The notes beneath the pieces are model-generated. The model made no database searches. It saw nothing but the letters and a program-made list of their open reading frames with translations, and was not told the origin of the DNA. From Chitinophagaceae bacterium BSSC1 (lineage in GTDB: Bacteria > Bacteroidota > Bacteroidia > Chitinophagales > Chitinophagaceae), in contig NKJC01000002.1 in assembly GCA_002256435.1 (NCBI GenBank), positions 291,996-355,995 of the forward strand: a stretch of DNA of 64,000 bases, written 5' to 3'. The stretch's first letter is position 1. Every line of letters starts with the position of its first letter. This document shows, piece by piece, positions 44,331 through 52,601 of this stretch. Position numbers and translations under genes: made by a program.

Positions 44331-45613
44331 TCTACTCCTGGATCAAGTCTGGTATTTACCAATACTTTGTCAATTCGGTGGTGATCCATGTCTATTACTT
44401 CAAATTCAAAGACTTTCCAGCTCAATGTTTCTCCCGTAGTAGGAATTCTTTGCAATTCATGAATAATAAATCCCGCAAGGGTATCAAAATCTTGATCCCC
44501 TTCCATCATCCATTCCGTTTTGTCAAAATGACTCAAGAAATCATAAAATGGAATTTGCGCGTCTACCAAGAAAGAACCATCGGCCCTTTCCAAAATGTCA
44601 AATGACTCGTCTTCTTGTTGGGGAATATCACCTACAATGGCTTCCAAAATATCATTAAGCGTAATCATGCCCAATATGGAACCATATTCATCAACTATAA
44701 AACAATGGTGAATCTTGGTTTTCTTGAATTGCTCCAAAACTTGATAAGCCGTATTATTCTCTGGAACATACATGGCGGGTTTCATAATCTTTTGAACACC
44801 CGTATTTTCAGCAACAACAATAAAGTCTTTAATTGCCACCACCCCAATGATTCTATCAATTTCACCATCACAAACTGGATAAACAGAATGCACCACTTCT
44901 TGCATCATTGACTTGATTTCAGCCACTGACTTGTTCTGGTCAATCCAAACAATATCACTTCTATGAGTCATCAATGAAGTAATATTTCTATCACCCAAAT
45001 GAAAAACGCGTTCAATAATTTCTTGTTCTGCTTCTTCTATAGCACCGTGCTCGGTTCCCTCACTAATGATGGCTTTAATTTCTTCTTCTGTAACCTGATT
45101 TTCACTGGTTTTTACATTCATTAATCTCACCAACAAATTAGATGCGCCCATGAGCAACCAAACAAATGGATAAGTAATCCAAGAGATAATGCTCATTGGC
45201 CCTGCCGCTTTTTTGGCTATCCCCTCAGGGTTACTCAAGCCAAGGCGCTTGGGCACCAATTCTCCCAAAACCAAGGAAAGAAAAGTGATCACAATCAATA
45301 TAATGACTGTAGCAATGGTACCACTATAGGGTTTAATGAAATCTATTTGAGATAAAGTGGCTTGTAATGGTGTTTTAAAACTGTCTCCAGAATAAATACC
45401 TGTTAGGATGCCAATAAGGGTAATGCCAATTTGCACCGTGGATAAAAAACTATCAGGATGATTGGCCAGCTCTAAAGCCTTGGCGGCGTCTTTGTCCCCT
45501 TTTTGGGCCTGTGCTTCTAGCCTTGCTTTTCTAGCAGAAACAAGGGCAATTTCGGCCATAGAAAACAGACCATTGACCAAAATCAGCGCTAAAATGATAA
45601 ATACTTCTGTCAT
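44327..45613 (-). CDS. Hemolysin-family (CNNM transmembrane/CBS/CorC) protein
   Basis: The ATG at 45613 is preferred to the tracked TTG at 45625 and gives 428 residues. Domains: CNNM/DUF21 membrane domain with about four helices (residues 1-190; VNGLFSMAEIALVSARKARLEA, IGITLIGILTGIYSG, GELVPKRLGL), CBS pair (about 200-335; VYPVCDGEIDRIIGVVAIKDF, FIVDEYGSILGMITLNDILE) and a CorC_HlyC C-terminal domain (WMMEGDQDFDTLAGFIIHEL). The family takes part in magnesium efflux or resistance. It is commonly annotated as hemolysin, but it is not a toxin. Confidence 0.92.
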   Translation of the reverse strand: MTEVFIILALILVNGLFSMAEIALVSARKARLEAQAQKGDKDAAKALELANHPDSFLSTVQIGITLIGILTGIYSGDSFKTPLQATLSQIDFIKPYSGTIATVIILIVITFLSLVLGELVPKRLGLSNPEGIAKKAAGPMSIISWITYPFVWLLMGASNLLVRLMNVKTSENQVTEEEIKAIISEGTEHGAIEEAEQEIIERVFHLGDRNITSLMTHRSDIVWIDQNKSVAEIKSMMQEVVHSVYPVCDGEIDRIIGVVAIKDFIVVAENTGVQKIMKPAMYVPENNTAYQVLEQFKKTKIHHCFIVDEYGSILGMITLNDILEAIVGDIPQQEDESFDILERADGSFLVDAQIPFYDFLSHFDKTEWMMEGDQDFDTLAGFIIHELQRIPTTGETLSWKVFEFEVIDMDHHRIDKVLVNTRLDPGVD

Positions 45614-45646
45614 GAGATGGATCAAATCTAATCAATTGCCAGCAAA

Positions 45647-47323
45647 TCAGGGTTTCCCATCTAAATCAAGGATTACATAATGCGGAACTTCTTGCTCCCT
45701 AGTAGCTGGATTTAAAAATTGGGCGCTTAGAATACTCACTGAAAAATTGGGGCCCTTGTGCAATAATTTAGCCCCTGGATAAACTTGCTGAAACAAGGAT
45801 AGACTATCACTTGAGGTTACAAGTATATCTGAAGAAAGAATCTCTCTGCGTTGGAATTTGTGTTGAAATATATGTTTTCCATAAAAATGCATGGCCCTGC
45901 TATCGCCAGTGCCATAGAGCACTATTTTATTTTTATCCAAGCCCGATTGGTTAATATAATCCGCGGCCGTATTCCCCATTTGAAATTGTAATAACCTGGG
46001 ATAAAATTGGGTATTCAAAAATAGGTTTACTGCAATAACGGTATAGACTGCCCCTATTAGAATAGAAGGCATTCCCATAAAAGGTTGATTTCTTAAAACC
46101 AACCACATAAATAGCAAAAGCCCCATGATGGCAAGAATGGGAACAAATATGGGGACTTCTGGAAAAGGAAAACGCATGAGTACCACAACCGCCATCCACA
46201 AAACAAAAAACACAAAAGCATGTACCCATTGGAAACCCTTTTTAAGGAGGGGCCATTGTTTGGTAAAAAATAAATGATTCAAAAATACTGCTGTAACAAT
46301 GGCGGCCAATGGGAATACCACAAAAATATAGTGTGGCAGTTGTGCTTGACTTCTGGCTAAAATGCAATAGGTAAAAACAAATCCACCCGTAGTTATCCAC
46401 TCCTGCTTTTTGTTTAACCAAAAACGAGAAGGTATTATTTGCCAAATAGAGAAAACCAGACCAGCTAAAAAGAATAGGATCCAGGGTAAAAAACTCCAAA
46501 GCATGTTTTCCAATAAAAAGCTGAAATAGCTCATCTCATGATACATGTTTTCTCCAGTATACCTACCAAAACTCTGTGTCCAATAATAGAACCTTAATCC
46601 AGACTGAATAGGTCTTCCATTAATTAATTTTCCTGGATGCAAGTCAAATTGTTGGTAGAGTCCAATGCTCATGGGAATCAATAAAACGGCTATGATTACT
46701 AGCCCAACCAAATATTCCCATCGGAACAATTGTTTCCATTCTCTTTTGAGTATGAAATGAGGTAAAAAAGCCAGCACAGGTACAATTAAAGCAATTGGCC
46801 CCTTGGTCATCATACCACCCGCAATTGCCATAAAAGCCAATATAAAATTCAGCCATTTATCTTCTTGGTACCAAGCACTTAATTGCCAGATACTAAATAT
46901 AACCCAACCCATGAGCATGGTGTCTGTTCTCACGTCATGGTTGATTAAAAAGAACGCTTGAGAAGTTGCTAAAACCATTGCGCTTAATCGTGCGATATTT
47001 TTTCCATCCCATTGATTTGCCAAAGCATGCGTAGAATAAACAGCTAGTATGGCAAACAAAAAAGACGGTAAGCGATAAGCCCAGTCATAAATACCAAAGA
47101 CCTTCATACTAAGTGCACTCAACCAAAATAACATGGGGGGTTTGTCTAAATAATCCGCTCCCATATCATAAAACCAAATCCATGATTTCCCCTCCAATAA
47201 TTCTCTACTAATAGAAGCATATTGAGAGGCATCAATGTCCATTAGGGGTATGGAAAACATCCCCACTAAACAAGTGAGAAATGACAATCCCAATACGGAA
47301 AAATAAAACCGTTGATTAATCAT
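45647..47323 (-). CDS. GT39/ArnT-like membrane glycosyltransferase
   Basis: 558 residues, about 11-12 membrane helices. The first periplasmic loop has DIDASQYASISRELLEGKSW and YLDKPPMLFWLSALSMKVFG, the DxD-like and KPP motifs of the GT-C families GT39/GT83 that transfer a sugar from a polyprenyl phosphate. HDVRTDTMLMGWV and GPIALIVPVLAFLPHF are further family blocks. ArnT modifies lipid A; protein mannosyltransferases are alternatives. It overlaps the PAP2 gene by eight bases, which links it to lipid phosphate chemistry. Confidence 0.87.
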   Translation of the reverse strand: MINQRFYFSVLGLSFLTCLVGMFSIPLMDIDASQYASISRELLEGKSWIWFYDMGADYLDKPPMLFWLSALSMKVFGIYDWAYRLPSFLFAILAVYSTHALANQWDGKNIARLSAMVLATSQAFFLINHDVRTDTMLMGWVIFSIWQLSAWYQEDKWLNFILAFMAIAGGMMTKGPIALIVPVLAFLPHFILKREWKQLFRWEYLVGLVIIAVLLIPMSIGLYQQFDLHPGKLINGRPIQSGLRFYYWTQSFGRYTGENMYHEMSYFSFLLENMLWSFLPWILFFLAGLVFSIWQIIPSRFWLNKKQEWITTGGFVFTYCILARSQAQLPHYIFVVFPLAAIVTAVFLNHLFFTKQWPLLKKGFQWVHAFVFFVLWMAVVVLMRFPFPEVPIFVPILAIMGLLLFMWLVLRNQPFMGMPSILIGAVYTVIAVNLFLNTQFYPRLLQFQMGNTAADYINQSGLDKNKIVLYGTGDSRAMHFYGKHIFQHKFQRREILSSDILVTSSDSLSLFQQVYPGAKLLHKGPNFSVSILSAQFLNPATREQEVPHYVILDLDGKP

Positions 47324-47957
47324 TTGGGGAGGTTTTTGTACTTTCTATATTCCAAGTTGGAAACCTTTGTTGGTAAACAGAGGCTGTAGCATAACCAATT
47401 AATGAACCCAGTATGCCTCCACCTATGACATCAATAGGATAATGCACACCAACATAAACTTGGGCATAAGCCACAGAAGCTGCCCAAACAATAAAAGCCC
47501 ATTTCCATTTACCAAAGACTTGTCCAAGCGTCATAAAAATAAATACTGCAAATGCAAAATGATTGGTTGCATGAGAGGAGGTAAAACTATATCCAGAACC
47601 ACAATTGGGCAATAACAACCTAACCATCCCTACTAATTCAGGGTCATTACAAGGTCTTAATCTAGCAAAAAATGGTTTCATCAAGCTACTGCTCAGTTGG
47701 TCAGAAATGGCAAATGTGATAATGGCAGTAAGTATCCAAGAAAATGCTTTGGAGTGAAAATTAAGCACAACAAACAATATGAGGAAAAGGTATAATGGTA
47801 GCCAGGTATTGGCTTCTCTCCAAATGGGCAATAAACTATCTAACCAAGGGTGATTCCATTTACTATTGATTAATAAAAATAGCTGTTGATCCCAGGATGC
47901 CAACCATTCCCATGATTTTTGGAAAAAGCCCATTAAGAAGATATTGTCCATTGTCAT
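47316..47957 (-). CDS. PAP2-family lipid phosphatase, coupled to the GT39 gene
   Basis: The ATG at 47957 (or 47951) is preferred to the tracked start at 48029, giving 213 residues. Catalytic blocks: KPFFARLRPCND (C1), FTSSHATNHFAFAVFI (C2; the usual PSGH is SSH here, His retained) and YAQVYVGVHYPIDVIGGG (C3). Five or six hydrophobic segments place it in the inner membrane. The family includes undecaprenyl-diphosphate phosphatases and the lipid A phosphatases LpxE/LpxF. Eight-base overlap with the GT39 gene suggests both act on the same lipid. Confidence 0.88.
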   Translation of the reverse strand: MTMDNIFLMGFFQKSWEWLASWDQQLFLLINSKWNHPWLDSLLPIWREANTWLPLYLFLILFVVLNFHSKAFSWILTAIITFAISDQLSSSLMKPFFARLRPCNDPELVGMVRLLLPNCGSGYSFTSSHATNHFAFAVFIFMTLGQVFGKWKWAFIVWAASVAYAQVYVGVHYPIDVIGGGILGSLIGYATASVYQQRFPTWNIESTKTSPND

Positions 47958-48058
47958 TTTGTAAAGATAATGGAAGCTGCCGTTCCCCATTCCAGAATGG
48001 GATTGAGAATTAACAAACTGGACTTGCAAAAATTTAATTTAATTAATATATTTAATTC

Positions 48059-48439
48059 ATGAAACAGATTAGCCTTTTTTTATGCCTATTGGTTAGCCAA
48101 TCAATTTTGGCTCAGAAAAGTAGTTTGGTCATTGTTCCATCTGCTAAAGACAGCATTATAATGCCGAATGCATTAAAAGGGCAAAATTTTGGTCTAAAGT
48201 ATCAGTCCAATAATGGCCAGGGCTTTGACATATATGAATCTGGAATTGACAGAATGCCTGTTTTAATGCCTGACAAAAACAATTCGGCTTCTTTGGGATT
48301 GAACAAAACAGAAAATCAACCTAGCTTTCAACCTTTTAAAAAATATCAGCCAGCTCAAGTATTGCCAAATAACAATCAGGGACTTCAATTTCAAAATGAT
48401 AGTTTGATCATCACTCCCAAAAAATTCAAAAAACAATAG
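48059..48439 (+). CDS. Small secreted protein of unknown function
   Basis: 126 residues with a signal peptide (ISLFLCLLVSQSILAQ). The mature part is polar, rich in Asn, Gln, Lys and Pro, with no recognised domain (DRMPVLMPDKNNSASLGLN, FQPFKKYQPAQVLPNNNQG). It ends in a basic tail KKFKKQ. The single gene lies between the divergent PAP2 gene and a convergent methyltransferase, one base from the latter's end. Probably disordered; no function suggested. Confidence 0.55.
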   Translation: MKQISLFLCLLVSQSILAQKSSLVIVPSAKDSIIMPNALKGQNFGLKYQSNNGQGFDIYESGIDRMPVLMPDKNNSASLGLNKTENQPSFQPFKKYQPAQVLPNNNQGLQFQNDSLIITPKKFKKQ

Positions 48440-48440
48440 T

Positions 48441-49190
48441 TTAAAGGATGGCCATTTTCCTGGCAACTAAGATTAATCTTGGAGAATCCTGCAATTGGTA
48501 TTTGCCTAGTTGATAATCTCCAAACACTTCTAATACTTGCAATCCTTGATAGGATAGCATTTCTGTAAAATCGCCCAGCGTAAATTTGGCTACTTTCTCT
48601 GTGTACAAATGTTTGGGAGATTGATTGCTGGCATCCGTAATTTGAATCTGTTTGTAAAAATGGGATTCGTCATTCCATTTACTAATATGAAATTTCACGT
48701 CCTCCACATCTACACTATGGGTGCTTTGCTGATTTTTTTCAGCGTATCTAACATTTAGGTAGTCAATCACAAAAATGCCACCCGGTTTAAGACTTTGGGC
48801 AATGGTTCTGATAGCATTATCATGCTCGCGTTTGGTTCTAAAATATCCAAAGCTGGTAAAAAAGTTGAATGCATAATCAAAATAGTTAATCCAAAAAGGC
48901 AAACGCATATCGTGTTGGTAAAAATGCAATTGCTCAGTTTCATCCAATTTAGCTTCTTGAATTGACTCTTCAGATAGATCAATACCTGTTGCTTCATAAC
49001 CCATATCGGCTAGCGCCTTGCTATGTCTTCCCTTGCCACAGGCCACGTCTAACATTCTTGCATGTTCAGCAGGTTTCAGGTGGGCAATCAGTAATTGTAT
49101 GAAATTCAATGCTTCCTGATCATCTCGATGTTGGTACAACAAATGATAATAATGGGAATTGAACCAATCTTTGAACCAGGTCTTGGGCAT
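48441..49190 (-). CDS. Class I SAM-dependent methyltransferase
   Basis: The ATG at 49190 is preferred to the tracked start at 49232 and yields 249 residues beginning MPKTWFKDWFNSHYYHLLY, an N-terminus found in many Bacteroidota methyltransferases of this type. Motif I is MLDVACGKGRHSKALADMGY, motif II ATGIDLSEESI, then FFTSFGYF and LKPGGIFVIDYLNV. Substrate unknown. It is divergent from glmM. Confidence 0.88.
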   Translation of the reverse strand: MPKTWFKDWFNSHYYHLLYQHRDDQEALNFIQLLIAHLKPAEHARMLDVACGKGRHSKALADMGYEATGIDLSEESIQEAKLDETEQLHFYQHDMRLPFWINYFDYAFNFFTSFGYFRTKREHDNAIRTIAQSLKPGGIFVIDYLNVRYAEKNQQSTHSVDVEDVKFHISKWNDESHFYKQIQITDASNQSPKHLYTEKVAKFTLGDFTEMLSYQGLQVLEVFGDYQLGKYQLQDSPRLILVARKMAIL

Positions 49191-49243
49191 ATACGGGTTT
49201 ATGACGCAAAAATAGGCAGGAGAATCAAACAAAAAATTTGAAT

Positions 49244-49251
49244 TATGTTTG
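49244..49251 (+). promoter_or_regulatory. -7-like box (TATGTTTG) of the glmM operon
   Basis: TATGTTTG matches TANNTTTG and ends 22 bases before the glmM ATG at 49274. Confidence 0.4.
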
Positions 49252-49273
49252 CAGCTCTAAAAACAGGTAATGA

Positions 49274-50668
49274 ATGGCATTGATTAAGAGTATTTCAGGA
49301 ATTAGGGGCACAATTGGTGGCGTACCCGGAGACAATTTGAGTCCTTTAGACGTGGTTAGATTTACAGCTGCCTATGGTAGTTGGTTAAAAGAATCCCTGA
49401 ATGATGGTACCAGTGTTCGTAAAAAAGTGGTCATTGGTAGAGACGGAAGGATTAGCGGAGAGTTGGTACAAAGAATTGTAATCAGTACTTTGAATGCACT
49501 TGGAATTGACGTTGTAGACCTTGGTTTAAGTACTACGCCCACTGTAGAAATGGCTGTAGTTTTTGAAAAAGCGGATGGCGGAATTATTCTTACTGCTAGT
49601 CATAACCCCAAAGAATGGAATGCATTAAAACTCTTAAATAATAAAGGAGAATTTATCAGTGGAGATGAAGGTGCCAAAATTCTTGAAATAGCAGCAGCTG
49701 ATTTGTTTCATTTTGCAGATGTAGACAATCTTGGTAGCTATACCACCAACAAAACCGCTTTAGAAAAGCATATTCAAATGGTGGTTGACTATCCATTGGT
49801 AGATATTGCTGCAATTAAAAAAGCTGGATTTAAAATTGTTTTAGACGCCATTAATAGTACTGGCGCTACCGCCGTTCCCCAATTATTAAAAGCCTTAGGC
49901 GTTGATGATATTGTTGTTTTGAATGGAGAAGTTAATGGACAGTTTGCACACAACCCTGAGCCATTACCTGAACACTTGAACCAATTATGCAATGAAGTAA
50001 ATAAGCAAAAAGCCCATATGGGTATTGCGGTAGATCCTGATGTAGATAGGCTTTGTTTTGTATGTGAAGACGGCACTTTATTTGGTGAAGAATATACCTT
50101 GGTAGCTGTTGCAGATTATGTATTAAAACATAGAAAAGGAAATACCGTAAGTAATTTATCAAGTACAAGGGCACTAAGAGATGTAACTGAGAAACATGGT
50201 GGACAATATTTTCCAAGTGCAGTGGGTGAAGTGAATGTGGTTAATATGATGAAGGAATCTAAAGCGGTGATTGGAGGAGAAGGTAACGGAGGTATTATTG
50301 TTCCCGATTTACATTATGGTAGGGACGCTTTAATTGGTATTGCCTTATTTCTAACACACTTGGCGCACGAGAAGAAAACAGTGAAGCAATTGCGAAGTAG
50401 CTATCCTGATTACTTTATCAGCAAGAATAAAATTGAATTGAATCAAGGAACAGATTTGAAAAAAATCTTTTCTGTGATACAAAAGAAATATAAAAAGCAA
50501 CCAATTAATACCATTGATGGATTAAAGATTGAATTTGATACTGATTGGGTACACTTGCGTCCTAGCAATACAGAACCCATTATTCGTATTTATGCTGAAA
50601 GCAATTTCCAAACAACCGCTGCAAATATTGCCAAGCGTTTGATGCAGGATATTAATGAAGCACAGTAA
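49274..50668 (+). CDS. glmM: Phosphoglucosamine mutase (alpha-D-phosphohexomutase family)
   Basis: 464 residues. It interconverts glucosamine-6-phosphate and glucosamine-1-phosphate on the way to UDP-GlcNAc; phosphomannomutase activity is the alternative in this family. Visible: ISGIRGTIGG at the N-terminus, phosphoserine loop GIILTASHNPKEWNALKLL, metal loop AVDPDVDRLCFV, sugar loop GGEGNGGIIVPDLHYGRDA and C-terminal phosphate loop RPSNTEPIIRIYAE. Length and motifs are normal. A cysteine desulfurase gene follows after nine bases, so the two are co-transcribed. Confidence 0.93.
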   Translation: MALIKSISGIRGTIGGVPGDNLSPLDVVRFTAAYGSWLKESLNDGTSVRKKVVIGRDGRISGELVQRIVISTLNALGIDVVDLGLSTTPTVEMAVVFEKADGGIILTASHNPKEWNALKLLNNKGEFISGDEGAKILEIAAADLFHFADVDNLGSYTTNKTALEKHIQMVVDYPLVDIAAIKKAGFKIVLDAINSTGATAVPQLLKALGVDDIVVLNGEVNGQFAHNPEPLPEHLNQLCNEVNKQKAHMGIAVDPDVDRLCFVCEDGTLFGEEYTLVAVADYVLKHRKGNTVSNLSSTRALRDVTEKHGGQYFPSAVGEVNVVNMMKESKAVIGGEGNGGIIVPDLHYGRDALIGIALFLTHLAHEKKTVKQLRSSYPDYFISKNKIELNQGTDLKKIFSVIQKKYKKQPINTIDGLKIEFDTDWVHLRPSNTEPIIRIYAESNFQTTAANIAKRLMQDINEAQ

Positions 50669-50677
50669 AGCTAGAAC

Positions 50678-51805
50678 ATGGAAAGAATTTACCTGGATAA
50701 TGCCGCAACTACTGCACTTGACCCAGCAGTGCTAGAGGCAATGATGCCTTATTTAACTACCAATTTTGGTAACCCCTCTTCTATTTATAGTTATGGTAGA
50801 GAATGCCGAATGGGTATTGAAAACGCGCGCAAGACAGTAGCCAAAATTTTGAATGCGCATCCAGCTGAAATCTTTTTTACCAGTGGTGGTACTGAAAGCA
50901 GCAATACTGCCATTACTGCTTCTGTTAGAGATTTGGGTTGTAAGCATATTATCTCTTCTGTTATAGAACACCATGCCACTACCCATACCATTGAGTATTT
51001 GCACAAGAATGGAGAAGCCGCATTGAGTTATGTGAAATTGTTGGAAAATGGCCATGTAGATTTAGAAGACCTAGAATTATTACTGAAAGAAAGTGAAGAG
51101 AAATGCTTGGTTACTTTAATGCACGCCAATAATGAAATTGGGAATATCTTGGACATTCATGCGGTAGGCAATCTTTGCAAAGAATATGGTGCTATTTTCC
51201 ACAGCGATACGGTTCAAACAGTTGGTCACTTTCCTTTTGATCTTAGAAACACACCTGTACATTTTATAACTGGTGCTGGTCATAAATTCCACGGCCCCAA
51301 AGGTGTTGGCATGTTGTACATTAATGAGAATGTGAAAATTCATCCATTGATTAATGGGGGTGCCCAAGAAAGAAATATGCGCGCTGGTACTGAAAATGTA
51401 TACGGTATTATTGGTTTTGCAAAAGCATTGGAACTAGCAACGGAACATTTTGAAAATGACAGCCAATATATTCAAGGTTTAAAAGATTATATGGCAGAGG
51501 CTTTGCAAAAAGCCATTCCTGAATGTAGTTTTAATGGAGATAGAACTGGCAAATCATTATATGCAGTTCTCAGTGTTAGTTTTCCTAAAACTGAAAAAAG
51601 TGAAATGATATTGTTTAATATGGACATTAACCATATTTGTGCTAGTGGTGGCAGTGCCTGTACTTCAGGTGCCGACCAAGGTTCTCATGTAATTAGGGCC
51701 ATCAATTCTAATCCCAACCAAGTAACCGTTAGATTTTCTTTTTGCAAACACAATACCAGAGCTGAAATTGATCTTGTTGTTAGCAAGCTCCAAGAAATGA
51801 TATAA
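50678..51805 (+). CDS. Cysteine desulfurase (NifS/IscS class)
   Basis: 375 residues; a PLP enzyme that takes sulfur from cysteine for Fe-S clusters or tRNA thiolation. Visible: YLDNAATTALDPAV at the N-terminus, TSGGTESSNTAI, HANNEIGNI, SDTVQTVGH, the PLP lysine in TGAGHKFHGPKGVG, and CASGGSACTSGADQ with the catalytic Cys loop. The loop length is that of the NifS/IscS class, not the SufS class. Which pathway it serves is unknown; no IscU/IscA gene is nearby. Confidence 0.93.
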   Translation: MERIYLDNAATTALDPAVLEAMMPYLTTNFGNPSSIYSYGRECRMGIENARKTVAKILNAHPAEIFFTSGGTESSNTAITASVRDLGCKHIISSVIEHHATTHTIEYLHKNGEAALSYVKLLENGHVDLEDLELLLKESEEKCLVTLMHANNEIGNILDIHAVGNLCKEYGAIFHSDTVQTVGHFPFDLRNTPVHFITGAGHKFHGPKGVGMLYINENVKIHPLINGGAQERNMRAGTENVYGIIGFAKALELATEHFENDSQYIQGLKDYMAEALQKAIPECSFNGDRTGKSLYAVLSVSFPKTEKSEMILFNMDINHICASGGSACTSGADQGSHVIRAINSNPNQVTVRFSFCKHNTRAEIDLVVSKLQEMI

Positions 51806-51825
51806 TATCTGAATAAAAAACTACC

Positions 51826-52524
51826 ATGAAAAAAATCAAATTGATTCTTGCCTTTTGTAGCATCATTGCCCTGTTTGAGGGATGCAAATCTTCCTCCATG
51901 TCAGTGATTGGCTTTTGGGTTAACAAAAACCAAGAAGTTTTGGGTAAGAAACGCAGTTTGTTTATTATGGTCTTGGCCCAAGACTTAAACGCTCGCAATG
52001 TGCTTGAAACTGATTTAAAAGCAGCTGCAGAAAAAAGGGGACTGAAAGCGGTAACTAGTATTGAAGCCTTAGGCCCAATGAATGTGGGAAAGAATTTTCC
52101 TGCAGACGCCATTTTGGCCAAGATTAAGGAATTAAAATTGGAAACCATTTTTACGGTTGCCGTAAAAGATATTCGCACTGAAAGTCACTATGTTCAAGCG
52201 TCACAGTCTTTCTACAATCCAGTAAGCAGCTATGGCTATTATGGCAATTTTGGTTCTTATTATGGCAATTACTGGGGTTCAGGATTGGGTATGATGGGAC
52301 CAGGCGTTGTGATGAGTACGGGTATGTCTAGTTATAATCCTGGCTATACGGTTGAAAAGAAAACTATCTACCTAGAAAGCAACTTGTATGACACTCAAAG
52401 TCAGGAATTACTGATGTCTATTCAAACCAAGGCCGTTGACCCAGAATCCATTGCCAAAGCCAGTAAAAAATTCACCACTGAAATGGTGAAGGAGCTAGAT
52501 ACTGAGATTAAACTTAGAAAATAA
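51826..52524 (+). CDS. Predicted lipoprotein, DUF4136-like, with a Tyr/Gly-rich loop
   Basis: 232 residues; lipobox ALFEGC, then SSSMSVIGFWVNKNQ. The N-terminal half alternates strands and helices (RSLFIMVLAQDLNARNVLETDLKAAAEKRGLKAVTSIEAL), similar to DUF4136-type or nucleotide-binding-like lipoproteins. Residues about 132-178 are a Gly/Tyr/Ser-rich segment (SSYGYYGNFGSYYGNYWGSG). It lies 20 bases after the cysteine desulfurase on the same strand and ends at a bidirectional terminator. Function unknown. Confidence 0.6.
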   Translation: MKKIKLILAFCSIIALFEGCKSSSMSVIGFWVNKNQEVLGKKRSLFIMVLAQDLNARNVLETDLKAAAEKRGLKAVTSIEALGPMNVGKNFPADAILAKIKELKLETIFTVAVKDIRTESHYVQASQSFYNPVSSYGYYGNFGSYYGNYWGSGLGMMGPGVVMSTGMSSYNPGYTVEKKTIYLESNLYDTQSQELLMSIQTKAVDPESIAKASKKFTTEMVKELDTEIKLRK

Positions 52525-52547
52525 AAAAATATCCTTTTTGACTTTCC

Positions 52548-52584
52548 AAAAAAAAGCAGCTAATCAATTAGCTGCTTTTTTTTT
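52548..52584 (+). terminator. Bidirectional rho-independent terminator
   Basis: AAAAGCAGCTAAT and ATTAGCTGCTTTT form a perfect stem with a two-base loop; A- and T-runs flank it on both sides. It serves the lipoprotein gene and the convergent MoxR gene. Confidence 0.94.
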
Positions 52585-52601
52585 ACTATCATACCTATTA
52601 A

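Noticed and set aside
44327-45613. Hemolysin toxin
   Set aside because: The CNNM-CBS-CorC architecture is that of a membrane magnesium-homeostasis protein; the family name is historical.
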